From NCBI GenBank assembly GCA_029975555.1, contig JARKOY010000173.1:1-64000 (forward strand): DNA of 64,000 nt, written 5' to 3'. A model generated the notes under the pieces. That model was not told where the DNA came from. It did no database searches and saw only the letters and a program-made list of their open reading frames with translations. A program made the position numbers and the translations under genes. Shown here in pieces: positions 27,797 to 35,294 of the stretch (its first letter is position 1; every line of letters starts with the position of its first letter). Source of the DNA: Spirochaetia bacterium. GTDB taxonomy: Bacteria; Spirochaetota; Spirochaetia; Treponematales; Rectinemataceae.

Positions 27797-28945
27797 ATGA
27801 ATGAGGACATTACGGTCGCGGTCGGGCTGTCCGGCGGCGTCGACTCTTCGCTCGCCGCATGCCTCCTCAAAGAGAAAGGATACAAGGTCATCGGCCTGAC
27901 CATGAAAATATGGAAAGGTGCCTACAAGATCCAGGAGGACTTGAAGCACGCCTGTTTCGGCCCAGGCGAAGAAGAAGACATTGCAGCCTGCGAACGGCTC
28001 TGCGAACAGATCGGCATCCCTTACCACGTCATCGACCTATCGGAGGAATACGAGCGCCACGTCATCGAGTATTTCCGGAAGGAATACCTCGCAGGCCGTA
28101 CGCCGAACCCCTGCATCGTCTGTAACCGCGAGCTGAAGTTCGGCTTTCTGATCGACCGGGCGAAGCAGGCGGGCATCGAGTTCGATCTGTTCGCAACGGG
28201 ACACTATGTGCGAACCATCGCAATGGACGGCACGACATACCTCAGGGCGGCGAGGGATGTGACGAAGGACCAAAGCTACTTCCTCTACGGCCTCGATTCG
28301 TCCCGTCTTTCGCACATCATCTTCCCCTTGGGTGAAATGACGAAGGAAGAGACGCGCGCCGCTGCCCGATCCTACGGCCTCGAAGTCGCCGACAAACCAG
28401 AAAGCCAGGATTTTGTCGGCGGCGGCGACTATGCGCCCCTCTTTGAGCACGACAGCCCCCAGCCGGGCGACATCGTCGATCTGAAGGGCAACGTGCTTGG
28501 CCGCCACAGAGGCCTGCCCTTCTACACCATCGGCCAACGGCGCGGCCTCGGAATATCCATCGGAACAGAGCCGCTCTACGTCCTCGCCTTGGACGCCAAA
28601 AAGAACCAAGTCATTGTAGGACAAGGAAAAGGACTCTTTTCCTCCGGGCTCATCTCATACTCTTTCAGGCTGCAGAATCCCCGAGACTATGGCCGGCTCC
28701 TCGTATGCAGCGCGAAAATACGCCAGAACCACAAACCTGCGGCTGCAACAGTGCTCGTGGACGGCGACGGCAAGGCGCGCATCGATTTCGAAATTCCCCA
28801 GCGGGCCGTGGCGCCGGGCCAATCCGCCGTCCTCTATTCTGAAGACGGCCTCGTGCTCGGTGGAGGAATCATCGACGAGGCGATACCGGATGCCGAAAAC
28901 GAGGCCAGCTCCACGAGAGAGCACTCAAGGCACTGCGAGGGATGA
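27797..28945 (+). CDS. mnmA: tRNA 2-thiouridylase MnmA (atypical cysteines)
   Basis: This 382-residue protein has the PP-loop ATP pyrophosphatase motif GLSGGVDSSLAA, the tRNA-contacting GRTPNPCIVCNRELKF (about residue 100), ATGHYVR, and KDQSYFLYGL. It thiolates U34 of Lys, Glu and Gln tRNAs. Two features differ from E. coli MnmA. The D-x-x-C active-site motif is C-x-x-C here. The second catalytic cysteine, normally in a GICF-like segment, is missing: the aligned stretch reads PESQDFVGGGDY. The DNA shows no frameshift there. Chemistry may therefore involve an iron-sulfur cluster or other sulfur route, which is inference. Confidence 0.88.
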   Translation: MNEDITVAVGLSGGVDSSLAACLLKEKGYKVIGLTMKIWKGAYKIQEDLKHACFGPGEEEDIAACERLCEQIGIPYHVIDLSEEYERHVIEYFRKEYLAGRTPNPCIVCNRELKFGFLIDRAKQAGIEFDLFATGHYVRTIAMDGTTYLRAARDVTKDQSYFLYGLDSSRLSHIIFPLGEMTKEETRAAARSYGLEVADKPESQDFVGGGDYAPLFEHDSPQPGDIVDLKGNVLGRHRGLPFYTIGQRRGLGISIGTEPLYVLALDAKKNQVIVGQGKGLFSSGLISYSFRLQNPRDYGRLLVCSAKIRQNHKPAAATVLVDGDGKARIDFEIPQRAVAPGQSAVLYSEDGLVLGGGIIDEAIPDAENEASSTREHSRHCEG

Positions 28946-28985
28946 CGTCGAGGCGGCAAGTAACTTGGATTTTTACGGACAACGC

Positions 28986-29014
28986 TTGATTTTTTGATGT
29001 ATCTTGCATATCTT
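28986..29014 (+). promoter_or_regulatory. Possible promoter of tmRNA
   Basis: TTGATT - 17 bp - TATCTT ends 17 bp before the mature tmRNA 5' end, leaving room for a short 5' leader removed by RNase P. Confidence 0.33.
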
Positions 29015-29031
29015 TCCACAAAGTGATCCAT

Positions 29032-29385
29032 GGGGGTGCACCGGTTTCGACCTGTGCGGTTCGTGGTGTGCGCTGCAGGTGGAGTGGCTACCCTCCTCAA
29101 AGTGGCAAAACCTTTAAGTGCCAACAACAACGGCGCTCTCGCCCTCGCTGCGTAAGTAGCGGACGACGGACACCACGGCGGGCTGTCTCCGACGCCGTGG
29201 AGGTCTGTGACATTCGGAGGCTCACCCTGAGGCTGGTCCGGAAGCTTTTGGGGACACCAAGCCGGAATACGGAATCGGACGCGCGCCAGTCAGCTCTCCG
29301 GTTCCCGACAATATACCGATTGGCTATACCTGTAGACGCGTGCACTGCACGCCCGGGGACGGGGGTTCAACTCCCCCCACCTCCA
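29032..29385 (+). ncRNA. ssrA: tmRNA (SsrA)
   Basis: This roughly 354-nt transfer-messenger RNA rescues stalled ribosomes. The 5' end GGGGGTG pairs with the 3' CACCTCC as a 7-bp acceptor stem with one G-U pair. The 5' region has the tRNA-like ACCGGTTTCGACC, and the 3' end has a T-arm (GGGGG TTCAACT CCCCC). The tag reading frame (29120-29155) starts at resume codon GCC and encodes ANNNGALALAA followed by TAA; the ALAA ending is the usual protease signal. The CCA tail is not encoded (ACG follows), so it must be added afterwards. The locus sits between mnmA and the convergent dehydrogenase gene. Confidence 0.95.
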
Positions 29386-29482
29386 CGAAATCCCATATTC
29401 GGATGTAGTATGCGTCACACGTATAAGACCCCTTGTGATGGCGTGCGCTGCTATTTCCGCTTACGTCTATCCGTATTGCCCC

Positions 29483-30451
29483 CTATGCCTTGAACATTAT
29501 GGCACCCTTCATGTAGCCGTCGCGCCTGTCCAGCGCGGTCGAAAAGATATCCTTGGCCTCCTCGACCGGCGCCCAGTGCGTGATGAGCTTTTCATTCGAA
29601 AATGTGCCGTTGAGCATGAGGGCGATGGTGCGAGGGAAAAGGTCGCCAAAATGCGGGTTGACGCTCGGCTGGATGTTCAGAATTCGCCAGGCGTTTGTGT
29701 GCCAGGCATCGAGATCGAACTCGTGCATGTGGTGGTGCCACGCGAAATTTTCGATGATGGCGCCGGTTTTTGCAATGGCAAGCGCCATCTCCATGGAAGA
29801 AGGCCGCCCCGCCGTCTCTATGATCACGTCAAAGTGACGCCGGAATTCTTCGGGGATGACTCCGCCCTCGATCTTCACGGTCCGGGTGACGCCGAACTCT
29901 TTTGCAAGAGTGAGGCGCTGTTCATCCACATCGAAGGCGACGACCTCACGCGCCAAGGTTTTTGCAAGCCCCTGCGCAAAGATGAGCCCCATGTACCCAG
30001 CTCCGATGAGGGCCACACAGTCGCCGGGCTGTATCCCGGCATACACGAGGCCGTTCACAATGCAAACGACCGGCTCCACGATCCAATACTTGAGAGGTAT
30101 CGGATTTTCAGGGATGACTGTGACCTTGTCTTCCGTGCGAATCGCATGGCGCGCCATGAGGGCCCCGCCTGGCGTGCCGATTGGTACTTCGTGGCACGCG
30201 ACGCGTTGCCCGACCTTGATTGAGGCGACATTGTCGCCGACTTTGATCACACGCCCCACGCCTTCGTGGCCTGCAGTAAACGGATAGGGGTGGAATTTTC
30301 CGAATTTGCCTGCGAATGCAAGAACATCCCAGCTGCACATCCCACACATCTCTATCTCGACAAGAACTTCGTGGGCTTTGGGCTCGGGGATGTCCACCTC
30401 CCTCAGCTCAACAGAACGTTCTCCCAGATACCACAGCGCTTCTGTCTTCAT
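29483..30451 (-). CDS. Zinc-type alcohol/polyol dehydrogenase (MDR family)
   Basis: This 322-residue medium-chain dehydrogenase has a catalytic-zinc region (EMCGMCSWDV about residue 36, AGHEGVG about 60, VEPVVC about 135) and a Rossmann loop GAGYMG near 160. The four-cysteine structural-zinc loop of typical members is absent, explaining the shorter length. Relatives oxidise sugar alcohols or secondary alcohols with NAD(P). The track extends to 30613, but GGAGG lies 6 nt before ATG 30451. It starts 11 nt after the sugar permease stop, at the end of the LacI-controlled transport operon, so oxidation of an imported polyol or sugar is the likely role. Confidence 0.83.
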   Translation of the reverse strand: MKTEALWYLGERSVELREVDIPEPKAHEVLVEIEMCGMCSWDVLAFAGKFGKFHPYPFTAGHEGVGRVIKVGDNVASIKVGQRVACHEVPIGTPGGALMARHAIRTEDKVTVIPENPIPLKYWIVEPVVCIVNGLVYAGIQPGDCVALIGAGYMGLIFAQGLAKTLAREVVAFDVDEQRLTLAKEFGVTRTVKIEGGVIPEEFRRHFDVIIETAGRPSSMEMALAIAKTGAIIENFAWHHHMHEFDLDAWHTNAWRILNIQPSVNPHFGDLFPRTIALMLNGTFSNEKLITHWAPVEEAKDIFSTALDRRDGYMKGAIMFKA

Positions 30452-30462
30452 TGGATACCTCC

Positions 30463-31401
30463 TCAGTCTTCCCTGGCCCTCAATTGATCGAGCCACACCG
30501 CGCCGATGATGATGAGCCCTTTCACGACCTGCTGGAAATATGGCGAAATGCCTAACAGGTTCATGCCGTTGTTGATAACGCCGATGAGCAAAGAACCGAT
30601 GAATGTGCCCCACACGCTGCCGCGCCCTCCGTTCAGGCTCGCTCCGCCGATGACCACCGCAGCGATGACATCCATTTCATAGCCACTTCCTGCGACAGGC
30701 TCGGCAGAATTCAGCCTCGATGTGAGGATGAGCGCGCTCAATCCCGCCATAGACCCTGAAATGACGTACACCAAGGTCTTGTAAAAATTCGAATTGATCC
30801 CCGAAAGCCGCACTGTCTCTTCATTGCCGCCAATCGCGTAAGTATACCTGCCCAGTTTCGTCTGCGTGAGCACAACGTATGCAATGACGACGATCACAAG
30901 GAAAATAATGATGGGAATCGGCAACCCAAGGATATAACCACCACCAATCAAACGAAATGCGGCAGAAAAACCTGAAATTGGATAGCCCTTTGTATAGATG
31001 AGCGTGAGCCCTCGTGCGATGCTCATCATGCCGAGGGTGACAACAAATGGGGTGATTCTGGCCTTGGTTATGAACATGCCGCTCGCAAAGCCGCACGCAG
31101 TTCCCACGCCGAGCGTCGCAAGGACGACGATCGGTATCGGATTGCCCGCCTTGAGCATTCCCGCGCAAATCGCTCCCGAAACGCCGAGAACCGACCCGAT
31201 CGAAAGATCGATTCCACCTGTGAGAATGACGAAGGTCATCCCAACTGCCATGATGCCGTAAATCGATGTCTGTCGAATTACGTTGATTATATTGTTTACA
31301 GTTAAGAACACCGGAGAAAAAATGGAGAGCGCGACAAAAATAATGAAGAAAGCAAGAATGATACCGTAATTTTTCAATGTCTCGACGAATTTCACTTTCA
31401 T
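30463..31401 (-). CDS. Ribose-type sugar ABC transporter permease
   Basis: This 312-residue protein has 8-10 hydrophobic helices and the RbsC-family motifs GMTFVILTGGIDLSIGSV near residue 55 and AAVVIGGASLNGGRGSVWGT near residue 250. It forms the homodimeric membrane channel of a CUT2-type importer. Its start overlaps the stop of the ATPase gene (ATGA), and the dehydrogenase gene follows. CUT2 systems carry pentoses, galactose, inositol, AI-2 and similar sugars; substrate is not readable from sequence. Confidence 0.92.
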   Translation of the reverse strand: MKVKFVETLKNYGIILAFFIIFVALSIFSPVFLTVNNIINVIRQTSIYGIMAVGMTFVILTGGIDLSIGSVLGVSGAICAGMLKAGNPIPIVVLATLGVGTACGFASGMFITKARITPFVVTLGMMSIARGLTLIYTKGYPISGFSAAFRLIGGGYILGLPIPIIIFLVIVVIAYVVLTQTKLGRYTYAIGGNEETVRLSGINSNFYKTLVYVISGSMAGLSALILTSRLNSAEPVAGSGYEMDVIAAVVIGGASLNGGRGSVWGTFIGSLLIGVINNGMNLLGISPYFQQVVKGLIIIGAVWLDQLRARED

Positions 31402-32933
31402 GATTCAACTCCTGCCCGAAGCGGTGTTTGTTGACCCGTCCTCTCTCGAAGACCAAGGGCATACTCCATGACCGTCTCGCTGTCTACTTCATCCCTGCGG
31501 AATTCTTTGACAATGCTGCCACCGAAGACGACCTCGATCCGATCGCTCATGTTGAGGATCTCCGGCAATTCGGACGAAACCATGATGACGCCCGCCCCTT
31601 CTTTCGCAAGGTTCTGCATCAGCTTATAGATTTCGACCTTTGCGCCGACGTCGATTCCGCGGGTTGGTTCATCGAAAATGTACACTTTGCAGTTGTGCAA
31701 AAACCACTTTGCGAGGATGACCTTCTGCTGATTGCCTCCTGAGAGATACCGCACGAGCTGTTTGGCAGAAGGTGTCTTAATGTTCATTGTCTCGATCATT
31801 TTTCGGACGAGGGCGCTCAATTTTTTCTGTTTTAGAAAACCTAAAACTGATTCCTTGTCGAGAATGGTCATCGTGGCATTATCCTGAACAGACAAGCCAA
31901 GCACGAGACCCTGGTGTTTCCTTTCCTCTGGGATAAGGCCAATGCCCTGTCTCACTGCATCCCGCACACTGCGAATGCGCACTTCTTTGCCATCGATATA
32001 GATTTTGCCAGCATTTTTCTTCATGCGGCCATAGATTGTCTGCATTATTTCGGTGCGCCCCGCGCCGACCAGTCCGGTGAATCCGACGATTTCTCCTTTA
32101 TGGACGTTGAACGAAACGTTTGAACAATAGCCCTTTTTGCTCAAGCCCTCGACGCGCAGCACCTCTTCGCCGATCGGTATGGATATCTTGGGATACTGCT
32201 CGGTGAGCGTCCGCCCAACCATATGTTTGATGATCTCCGCGGTCGTGAGCTCCACCAAGGGCTTTGTCAATATTTTTTCGCCGTCTCGCAGTATAGTAAC
32301 TCGATCGGCAACTTGAGGTATCTCTTCGAGCCTATGAGATATATAGATGATTGAAACCCCGTTTTTCTTGAGATTACGGATGATTTCGAAGAGTTTGTCC
32401 ACCTCATTCCCTGTAAGCGGGGCAGTCGGTTCGTCCATCACAAGAATATCGGATTTGAGAGAGAGCGCTTTCGCAATTTCTACCACCTGCTGATACGCCG
32501 GGCTCAGCATGTACACCTTTGTTTTCGGATTGATATTGACGTTGAAGGGCTTAAGAAGCACCCGCACGTCGCTGTACATTTTCCTCCAGTCGATAAAACC
32601 TCCGGGAAGCATCGGCTCTCTTCCAATAAAGATATTTTCAGCAACCGAAAGCTGGCGAATAAGGTTCAGCTCTTGATAAATAACGGACACGCCGGCATCG
32701 ATCATGGCCTTGATGCCGTGTGCGGTACACTGTTTCCCTTTCAGCCAGATTTCACCTTCGTCTGCGCGGTACAGCCCGGATAATATCTTCATCAATGTTG
32801 ATTTGCCGGCTCCATTTTCGCCTACCAGCGCGTGAACTTCCCCTCTTCTCAATTCGAAATCCACGGATTTCAAGGCCTGGACCCCAGGAAAAGACTTGCT
32901 TATGCCCTTCATCGAAAGCACAATGTCATCCAT
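31398..32933 (-). CDS. Ribose-type sugar ABC transporter, double ATPase
   Basis: This 511-residue RbsA/MglA-type protein has two fused nucleotide-binding domains. Domain 1 has Walker A GENGAGKSTLMK and Walker B LVMDEPTAPL, but its signature reads LSPAYQQ instead of LS-x-G-x-QQ. Domain 2 has a degenerate Walker A (GLVGAGRTE), signature LSGGNQQKV and DEPTRGIDVG, as usual in this family. The degenerate domain 1 signature is unusual because that domain normally supplies the active site. It lies 134 bp after the binding-protein gene, with a terminator-like hairpin between. Confidence 0.9.
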   Translation of the reverse strand: MDDIVLSMKGISKSFPGVQALKSVDFELRRGEVHALVGENGAGKSTLMKILSGLYRADEGEIWLKGKQCTAHGIKAMIDAGVSVIYQELNLIRQLSVAENIFIGREPMLPGGFIDWRKMYSDVRVLLKPFNVNINPKTKVYMLSPAYQQVVEIAKALSLKSDILVMDEPTAPLTGNEVDKLFEIIRNLKKNGVSIIYISHRLEEIPQVADRVTILRDGEKILTKPLVELTTAEIIKHMVGRTLTEQYPKISIPIGEEVLRVEGLSKKGYCSNVSFNVHKGEIVGFTGLVGAGRTEIMQTIYGRMKKNAGKIYIDGKEVRIRSVRDAVRQGIGLIPEERKHQGLVLGLSVQDNATMTILDKESVLGFLKQKKLSALVRKMIETMNIKTPSAKQLVRYLSGGNQQKVILAKWFLHNCKVYIFDEPTRGIDVGAKVEIYKLMQNLAKEGAGVIMVSSELPEILNMSDRIEVVFGGSIVKEFRRDEVDSETVMEYALGLRERTGQQTPLRAGVES

Positions 32934-32961
32934 AATATGCGCCTTTTGCGTGCGATGTTAG

Positions 32962-32989
32962 AAAAAGGACCGGCCTGTTCAGCCGGCCC
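32962..32989 (-). terminator. Attenuating terminator between binding-protein and ATPase genes
   Basis: On the minus strand GGGCCGGC - 7 nt - GCCGGTCC (8 pairs, one G-T) is followed by TTTTTCT. Such intra-operon terminators let binding protein be made in excess of ATPase and permease. Confidence 0.7.
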
Positions 32990-32994
32990 TTTAA

Positions 32995-33030
32995 GAGAGG
33001 CGTCTACCGCTCATTCTTTACACGCCTCTC
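32995..33030 (-). promoter_or_regulatory. Second hairpin in the same spacer
   Basis: A perfect 9-bp stem (GAGAGGCGT / ACGCCTCTC) with an 18-nt loop lies between the binding-protein stop and the terminator-like hairpin. It has no T-run, so an mRNA-stabilising or processing role is more likely than termination. Confidence 0.5.
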
Positions 33031-33067
33031 AGATCAGCAGCCGCTTATTCCAAAATTGCCGTCTAGG

Positions 33068-33961
33068 TTATTTGGTGACAGGCTGCGGGCTGATGAACAC
33101 CACCTTCTGTGGCGGATTCACGTTATTCCTGATCTTGTTGACGAGTGCTTCCAGCGCCATGGCAGCCTGTTTGCCGGGGAACTGGTCGATCGTCGCGTTC
33201 AGTTTGCCTTCTTTCATATAGGTGAAGGCATCGGTGGTCGCATCGAATCCAATCGTGACCTTTGTTGCCGGCTTAATACCTGCGGCGAGCATGGCCTCGA
33301 TCGCACCGATGATCATTTCATCATTCGCACCGAATACGGCGTCAAATTTTGGATAGACCTGCATGAGGTTTTCCATAACAGACTGTGCCTTGGAGCGGGT
33401 AAAGTCGGCGGTCTGCGAAGCGAGTATCTTCACATTCGAAGCCTTCATCACTTCATCGAACCCTTTCTTGCGATCGATCGCCGCGGAAGACCCCGGTGTC
33501 CCCTCCAGCTCGATGACCGTGCCTTTGTTGCCAAGTTTTTCGATAATGAACCTGGCTGCCGCGCGGCCACCTTCCACGTTGTCAGCGCCGACATGGATGA
33601 GCACCTTATCGGTGTTCGCCTTGCGGTCGACGGTTGCGACAGGAATGCCTGCCTTCACCGCGGCCTCAATCGCCGGAACCAGGGAATCCTCTGTCATTGG
33701 CGAAATGAGAATGCCGTCGACCTTCTGAGACACGAATGTCTCTATGGCTGCCATTTGCTTGTCCGACGCATTCTGCGCATCGATAAAGTTTATCTTTACG
33801 CCAAGCTTTGCGGCAGCGGCTTCAGCTTCCTGTTTCATGGTGACGAAGAACGGAAACTGAAGGCCGGGGACTGTCATGCCTATGACGATCTGTTTCTGCG
33901 CAAACACAGAAACAGGAACCAAGGCGGTGACCACCAGCGCCACGAGAAAGACCTTTTTCAT
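33068..33961 (-). CDS. Ribose-type sugar ABC transporter, periplasmic binding protein
   Basis: This 297-residue protein has a signal peptide (MKKVFLVALVVTALVPVSVFA) and a type I periplasmic-binding fold related to RbsB: VIGMTVPGLQFPFFVTM, then VDGILISPMTEDSLVPAI, VGADNVEGG and VFGANDEMIIGAIEA. There is no lipobox, so it is probably soluble in the periplasm. The track starts at 34087, but GGAGG is 5 nt before ATG 33961. It is the first gene of the left arm of the LacI-controlled locus, with a near-consensus promoter and an upstream palindrome. Confidence 0.93.
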   Translation of the reverse strand: MKKVFLVALVVTALVPVSVFAQKQIVIGMTVPGLQFPFFVTMKQEAEAAAAKLGVKINFIDAQNASDKQMAAIETFVSQKVDGILISPMTEDSLVPAIEAAVKAGIPVATVDRKANTDKVLIHVGADNVEGGRAAARFIIEKLGNKGTVIELEGTPGSSAAIDRKKGFDEVMKASNVKILASQTADFTRSKAQSVMENLMQVYPKFDAVFGANDEMIIGAIEAMLAAGIKPATKVTIGFDATTDAFTYMKEGKLNATIDQFPGKQAAMALEALVNKIRNNVNPPQKVVFISPQPVTK

Positions 33962-34003
33962 TGAAGCCTCCTGTTTAAGAAAAAGTTTACATCCTAAGAA
34001 CGT

Positions 34004-34032
34004 ATTATCCGGTGATTTTTTCCAGCTGTCAA
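34004..34032 (-). promoter_or_regulatory. Near-consensus promoter of the sugar transport operon
   Basis: The minus strand reads TTGACA - 17 bp - GATAAT, about 43 bp before the binding-protein ATG. It is the strongest promoter match in the window. Confidence 0.75.
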
Positions 34033-34047
34033 GATTTTTTGATGAAA

Positions 34048-34075
34048 TCATTTGTGCAATCGATTGCACAAATGA
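34048..34075. promoter_or_regulatory. 28-bp perfect palindromic operator, probable LacI-family site
   Basis: The core TTGTGCAATCGATTGCACAA sits inside a perfect 28-bp inverted repeat with a central CG, the hallmark of LacI/PurR-family operators. It lies 15 bp upstream of the -35 of the transport operon, between that operon and divergent lacI. Confidence 0.82.
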
Positions 34076-34156
34076 ATAAAGTTTCATTATAGATCATATT
34101 GAAATATTATTATAATTATTTATTTCTCATTTAATTATTATAGCACTCGATCCGTC

Positions 34157-34185
34157 TTGACAACTTCTGAAATGCGCGGTATCGT
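34157..34185 (+). promoter_or_regulatory. Promoter of lacI-type regulator operon
   Basis: TTGACA - 17 bp - TATCGT lies about 35 bp before the regulator ATG. The half operator begins at the -10 and covers the expected start of transcription. Confidence 0.58.
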
Positions 34186-34196
34186 TTGTGCAATCG
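34185..34196 (+). promoter_or_regulatory. Half-operator overlapping the lacI transcription start
   Basis: TTTGTGCAATCG repeats exactly the left half of the palindrome 137 bp away. The right half is degenerate. Its position suggests autorepression or DNA looping between the two sites. Confidence 0.5.
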
Positions 34197-34220
34197 TTAT
34201 CATGAATCAGGATTGACCAT

Positions 34221-35273
34221 ATGCCATCGTTAAAAGACGTCGCAAGGCTCGCAGGCGTATCGACATCCACGGTGTCGCGGGCGATCAACGGAACTATCCG
34301 CGTGTCCGAAGAAACTCGCCTACGCGTTGAAAAAGCAGTTCGCGACATGGGCTACAAACCAAACCTAGTGGCCCGAAGTCTACGAATAAGAAGCACAAGG
34401 CTCATTGGGCTTGTGGTGCCCGAGATGCAGCACGAAACGTTTATTTCCTTTATCCGTTTTACTGAGGAAGCCGCCGAAGCCAAGGGCTATAATCTCATAA
34501 TTGGCTCGACCAATTCGGACCCCGACCGCGAAGAACGCTTCATCGAAAACCTCATCAGGCGCAACATCGACGGCATCATATTCTCCCGCGTTTCCGACAA
34601 GAGTCACGTGCTCAAAATTCTCGACAGAACGAAAATCCCAGTTGTCATTATCGACCGCACCCTTGAACGAGAAGATATTCCGTCTGTAGTCATGGACAAC
34701 TACGAAAGCGGCAAGCTTGTTGCGGAGCACTTGCTCTCGCTTGGCCACCGGGCCTTCGCGTGCATCACTGGGCCGCTCGACATTGCGATAAATCGCGACA
34801 GGTTGGCAGGTTTTCGAGATACTGTGCTGGCGGGCGGCGGGACCCTAGAAGACAAGTGTATCTATGAAGGCAACTTCAAGTTCGAATCCGGCAAAAAAGG
34901 CATTGCGTATCTCCTCGACACGAGGGCGCAATTCACGGCGCTGTGGGCTCAGAACGACTACATGGCAGTCGGGGCGCTCAATTTGCTCTCCGAACGCGGC
35001 ATCAAAGTTCCTGACGAGATTTCCATCGCGGGGCTCGACAATATCCAGCAGTCGTGGATGATGCGGCCATCGCTGACCACGGTAGCCCAACCGTTCCGCG
35101 AGATGTGCACGCATGCGGTCGATATCATAATCGACCGCACCAGCAGACACGACGAGGCCAAAGAAAAAACCCGGGTAATGCTCAAGCCTGAGCTCATCGT
35201 GCGGGAAACCACAGGCAGGCCACCAGAACGCAGCGTTCCAGCCGAACAAATCAATGGTGAAAGAAGCCAATAA
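34221..35273 (+). CDS. LacI-family transcriptional regulator
   Basis: This 350-residue protein has an N-terminal helix-turn-helix (LKDVARLAGVSTSTVSRAIN, residues 4-23), the hinge-helix region NLVARSLR, and a periplasmic-binding-like effector domain ending in a typical SWMMRPSLTTVAQP segment. It should bind the palindrome between itself and the divergent transport operon, and release it when a sugar or sugar-phosphate binds. The gene heads the right arm, 21 bp before the cupin-isomerase gene, so it is likely autoregulated. Confidence 0.93.
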   Translation: MPSLKDVARLAGVSTSTVSRAINGTIRVSEETRLRVEKAVRDMGYKPNLVARSLRIRSTRLIGLVVPEMQHETFISFIRFTEEAAEAKGYNLIIGSTNSDPDREERFIENLIRRNIDGIIFSRVSDKSHVLKILDRTKIPVVIIDRTLEREDIPSVVMDNYESGKLVAEHLLSLGHRAFACITGPLDIAINRDRLAGFRDTVLAGGGTLEDKCIYEGNFKFESGKKGIAYLLDTRAQFTALWAQNDYMAVGALNLLSERGIKVPDEISIAGLDNIQQSWMMRPSLTTVAQPFREMCTHAVDIIIDRTSRHDEAKEKTRVMLKPELIVRETTGRPPERSVPAEQINGERSQ

Positions 35274-35294
35274 ACATTACAAAGGAGGTATTCT

